DNA of 64,000 bases from positions 6,792-70,791 of the forward strand of contig NW_004797854.1 in NCBI RefSeq assembly GCF_000002075.1, read 5' to 3'. Under the pieces are notes generated by a model. It ran no database searches. It was given only the letters and a program-made list of their open reading frames with translations, and was not told the origin of the DNA. A program made the translations under genes and the position numbers. This document shows, piece by piece, positions 61,441 to 64,000 of the stretch. Within the stretch, counting starts at the first letter, position 1, and each line of letters opens with the position of its first letter. The stretch is from Aplysia californica. Taxonomy: Eukaryota > Mollusca > Gastropoda > Aplysiida > Aplysiidae.

Positions 61441-63079
61441 AACAGTCCAGGTTCCACATCACTTCAATGGGGACTTGCAACAACATCATAAGTTATAGAC
61501 TTCAACATCTAGCATGATCTAACTGAGCTGTCGCGTCGCCGCGACCCAGCGAGTTTTTCAATCAGTAACCACAGACACCAACTGTATAGATTACTATAAA
61601 TACTGTAGAACTGGAGTTTACTGAAGGCTGGTTATATTTCAACATGATTATACTTTATTTGAAGGTGAAAACCCGAAGGATATTATTATGGGACAAAATG
61701 AATAAAGTGCCCAGTAGCAGGAAATCTATGCTTATCACAGTGAAAAATAATCCAACACCCCACTTGGATTTAACCCTCGGTGGGGCCAATATCCAGCCAT
61801 GGGGATCAAAGTTTGAAAAACAAGAGTTCCAGACTAAGAATTACAAATTACAAAACACTGAGCAAGAACTGGATGATTTATCATTTATATATTTTATAAT
61901 ATAATCATTTTACTTTTTGACACTATTAAAAGAATCAAAACACAAACAGAACTGATGAACAACATTCGATACAATGAACATAATGTATTGACACTCATTG
62001 CAAATGAAAAAAATTCCCCCAAAAACAAGTACATAACAGAAATTTCAGATGACAGGAGTCGATGGTTCCAAACATGCACATGTATAAGGCAAAGAGACAC
62101 ATGACACAATGATTGATCTCAGCTGCCATTCAATGACACAAGCTTTCCCTCACTGCCGATTAAGTGCTCAAGGCTGCACCGTAATGATTATTTGATTTGT
62201 ACAGTGAAGGATAAAATCAGAACCATGACTAAATGACGAGGAGACCATACATTTTTCTTTAGAAGTCTCAACTTTTTTTCTATAAATATGTTAGGCAGGG
62301 AAAGCGATCTGAAAAACCCCCCAACCCATTTTCTTTCTGGCAATAGCAAAGGTCTGGCAGTTGACATGAATTATACACGAGCCTATAAGAAATTTCCAGG
62401 ACATGTAAAGCGACATCTTTCCATGTAAGTCAGATTTCAATTCCTTAAAATGGAACCGAATAAAATCTAACATTCCATCAAGTCTGTTTGTTTTGATTGA
62501 GTAAGGAGAATCACATCAACACATTAATGGTCATTTAGTGCTGGGAAAAAGTAACTCAGACAGAAACAACAGAAGGAAAGTAAAGAAGTAGGACCTACCA
62601 GTAGCAGCCTCCAACCACTGCCATTCTGTTTCCTTTGTCCAAATGCCAATACTTATTACTTACAAGTATACTATAAGTGTCAATGGCATCCATGCACCTA
62701 ATTATATCAAACTCACTGATCACAAAGAGTACTCATTCAAACTACAACTGCCCGGCAAGCTCTTAGCTGTGACAACTCCCCCACTTGCATTCACTCAGCA
62801 CCAGGCATACCACCACATTACTTACAAAATAGTGTGCTAGAGTGCAAATTAAACAGTTAACTTACTATTTTGACTAGATCTAGTAGTACTACTAGTAGTA
62901 CTGATAATGGAAAACAAAGGGTAATCTTACATAAACTTCCAACCGTGGACTAAATGTAAATTATTTTCTTAAAATTTCTCCATTTTCACTTGGTATGTGT
63001 TAAACACTCTTATAAATGACACAAGGTTATTTCAGCGGCAAAACTTCTCAAGACTTCTAAATTCTAAATGTCTTATCTC

Positions 63080-63240
63080 CTCCAGAATCAAGCCTAATAG
63101 GCGGACAGCCCAAAAACTCCCCTAACAACCAAAATTCAGGAACTTCCTGTAAGGGATTTGAACCGGGGTCAACTGCCCCATAACCCAACATAAAACCAAC
63201 TAAATAATCTGAGCGCTCAAGAACGGATAAAAAGAAAGCT
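63080..63240 (-). repeat. tRNA-like SINE head, antisense
   Basis: On the minus strand ATTTAGTTGGTTTTATGTTG and then CCGGTTCAAATCCCTT (box B-like) suggest a decayed tRNA-derived SINE. It does not fold convincingly as a tRNA. Confidence 0.4.
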
Positions 63241-63532
63241 CATAAAGCCATTATTTCAAGTAAATCCGTTTCCTTTTAGTGAAACAGACAAAACAATATA
63301 AGAAAAAGTATGAACAACACAGCAAGTGAGCCGCCACTGGGAGACAGTAGTCACATGTTGCATACTTTCCCCTTACAATACAATTCACATTAAGGCATGT
63401 CAAAGCACCAGTGGTCCCATTTCTCTGTAGGAGTGGAAGTTCAATACTTTCTTCTTATTTCAAGTAAAAACTCAAAAGCAGAAAACTAAAATATATGCCC
63501 CCCCCCCCCTGTTTTAGTATCTTTGTTTTTAG

Positions 63533-63722
63533 TAAGGTTTTACAGCGCTCGCAACTGCATAAGGTTATACGAGCGCCAAGGGGTGGATGCCAACAGAGAA
63601 GCCCAAACGGGGAATCAGGCTGGCTTATTCTGCTCACCCCTCTAGCCTCAACAGCACAAAGTCTGCTTCGACTATCAAGGCACCCCGGAATTAGCAGTTC
63701 ACAAGAGAGTGACAAACATTAA
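63533..63722 (-). repeat. SINE, subfamily A, antisense
   Basis: TTTTACAGCGCTCGCAACTG, AGGGGTGGATGCCAACAGAG, CAAGGCACCCCGGAATTAGC. The far part after ACAAACATT is replaced by poly-A. Confidence 0.85.
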
Positions 63723-63732
63723 AAAAAAAAAA

Positions 63733-64000
63733 TAGTAGAGGGTTTTACGGCGCTCGCAACTGCATAAGGTCATATGAGCGCCAAGGGGTGGGTGTCAACA
63801 GAGCAGTCTTTACTTTACAGGGAATCAAACTTAGACTGCTCATCTCTCTAGCTTCAACAGCACAAGGTCTGCTTCGACTATCAAGGCACCCCGGAAATAG
63901 CTAGCAGGTCACAAGAGAGAGACAAACATACAGAAGAAGTAGAGGAAAATGACAATAATAAGGATCAGGAAAGAAAAAGCAGCAGTTACCTGTTGTAGAT
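63733..64000 (-). repeat. SINE, subfamily A, antisense, runs off the window
   Basis: GGGTTTTACGGCGCTCGCAA, GAGCGCCAAGGGGTGGGTGT, CAAGGCACCCCGGAAATAGC, ACAAGAGAGAGACAAACATA and GCAGCAGTTACCTGTTGTAG. It is adjacent to the previous copy and is the best preserved subfamily A copy here. Confidence 0.85.

Larger units (their letters stand above)
59724..64000. other. Downstream intergenic region rich in SINEs
   Basis: No protein gene is recognised. The region holds antisense SINEs at 59830, 60523, 61266, 63533 and 63733 and a tRNA-like antisense fragment near 63080-63240. AATAAA motifs near 60330 and 60390 are possible polyadenylation signals for the protease homologue, without support. Confidence 0.5.

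Overview
This is an animal nuclear genome window, AT-rich and full of introns. It carries three multi-exon protein genes whose exons I could join across canonical GT/AG sites with the frame kept throughout, embedded in dense repeats (SINEs, LINE fragments, DNA transposons, MITE-like elements, long microsatellites). The SINE body and tail, the Integrator gene and the secreted cysteine-rich protease homologue fit a mollusc, probably a gastropod. That is an inference from style and remembered repeats, not from a search.

Layout. (1) About 1.1-10.1 kb, + strand: a seven-exon gene (first exon or exons probably off the window) encoding a CxxC zinc-binding-like segment, an F-box, and a C-terminal ubiquitin-conjugating (E2/UBC) domain whose catalytic cysteine is glycine. 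Its introns hold a Tc1-like transposon relic and two nested MITE-like elements. (2) 34.9-15.5 kb, - strand: INTS8, Integrator complex subunit 8, recovered complete: 20 coding exons, 1012 residues, with the WFEF motif near the N-terminus. Its 4.8-kb intron 16 contains a 3.2-kb terminal-inverted-repeat transposon sitting inside another transposon-like repeat. Genes 1 and 2 are tail to tail. (3) 36-45 kb: repeat-rich intergenic DNA with a decayed piggyBac element, a LINE fragment with target-site duplication, a small foldback element with GC-rich palindromes, a full tRNA-derived SINE, very long microsatellites and a 218-base assembly gap. (4) 45.2-59.7 kb, + strand: an eight-exon gene for a secreted 388-residue trypsin-like serine protease homologue. 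It carries two tandem six-cysteine modules (clip/big-defensin-like) before a protease domain in which the catalytic serine is aspartate. Its introns contain two LINE fragments and several MITEs. (5) 59.7-64 kb: SINE-rich intergenic sequence with no gene I recognise.

The genes do not form an obvious pathway. The F-box/UBC protein points to ubiquitin ligase scaffolding, INTS8 to PP2A recruitment to the Integrator complex, and the protease homologue to extracellular (perhaps immune or digestive) function. The most novel-looking items are the protease homologue with duplicated cysteine modules, the F-box fused to a dead E2 fold, and a family of transposon-like repeats (CTGTCCCCGTAG ends, 6-bp target duplications) for which one copy serves as the empty site for another transposon.
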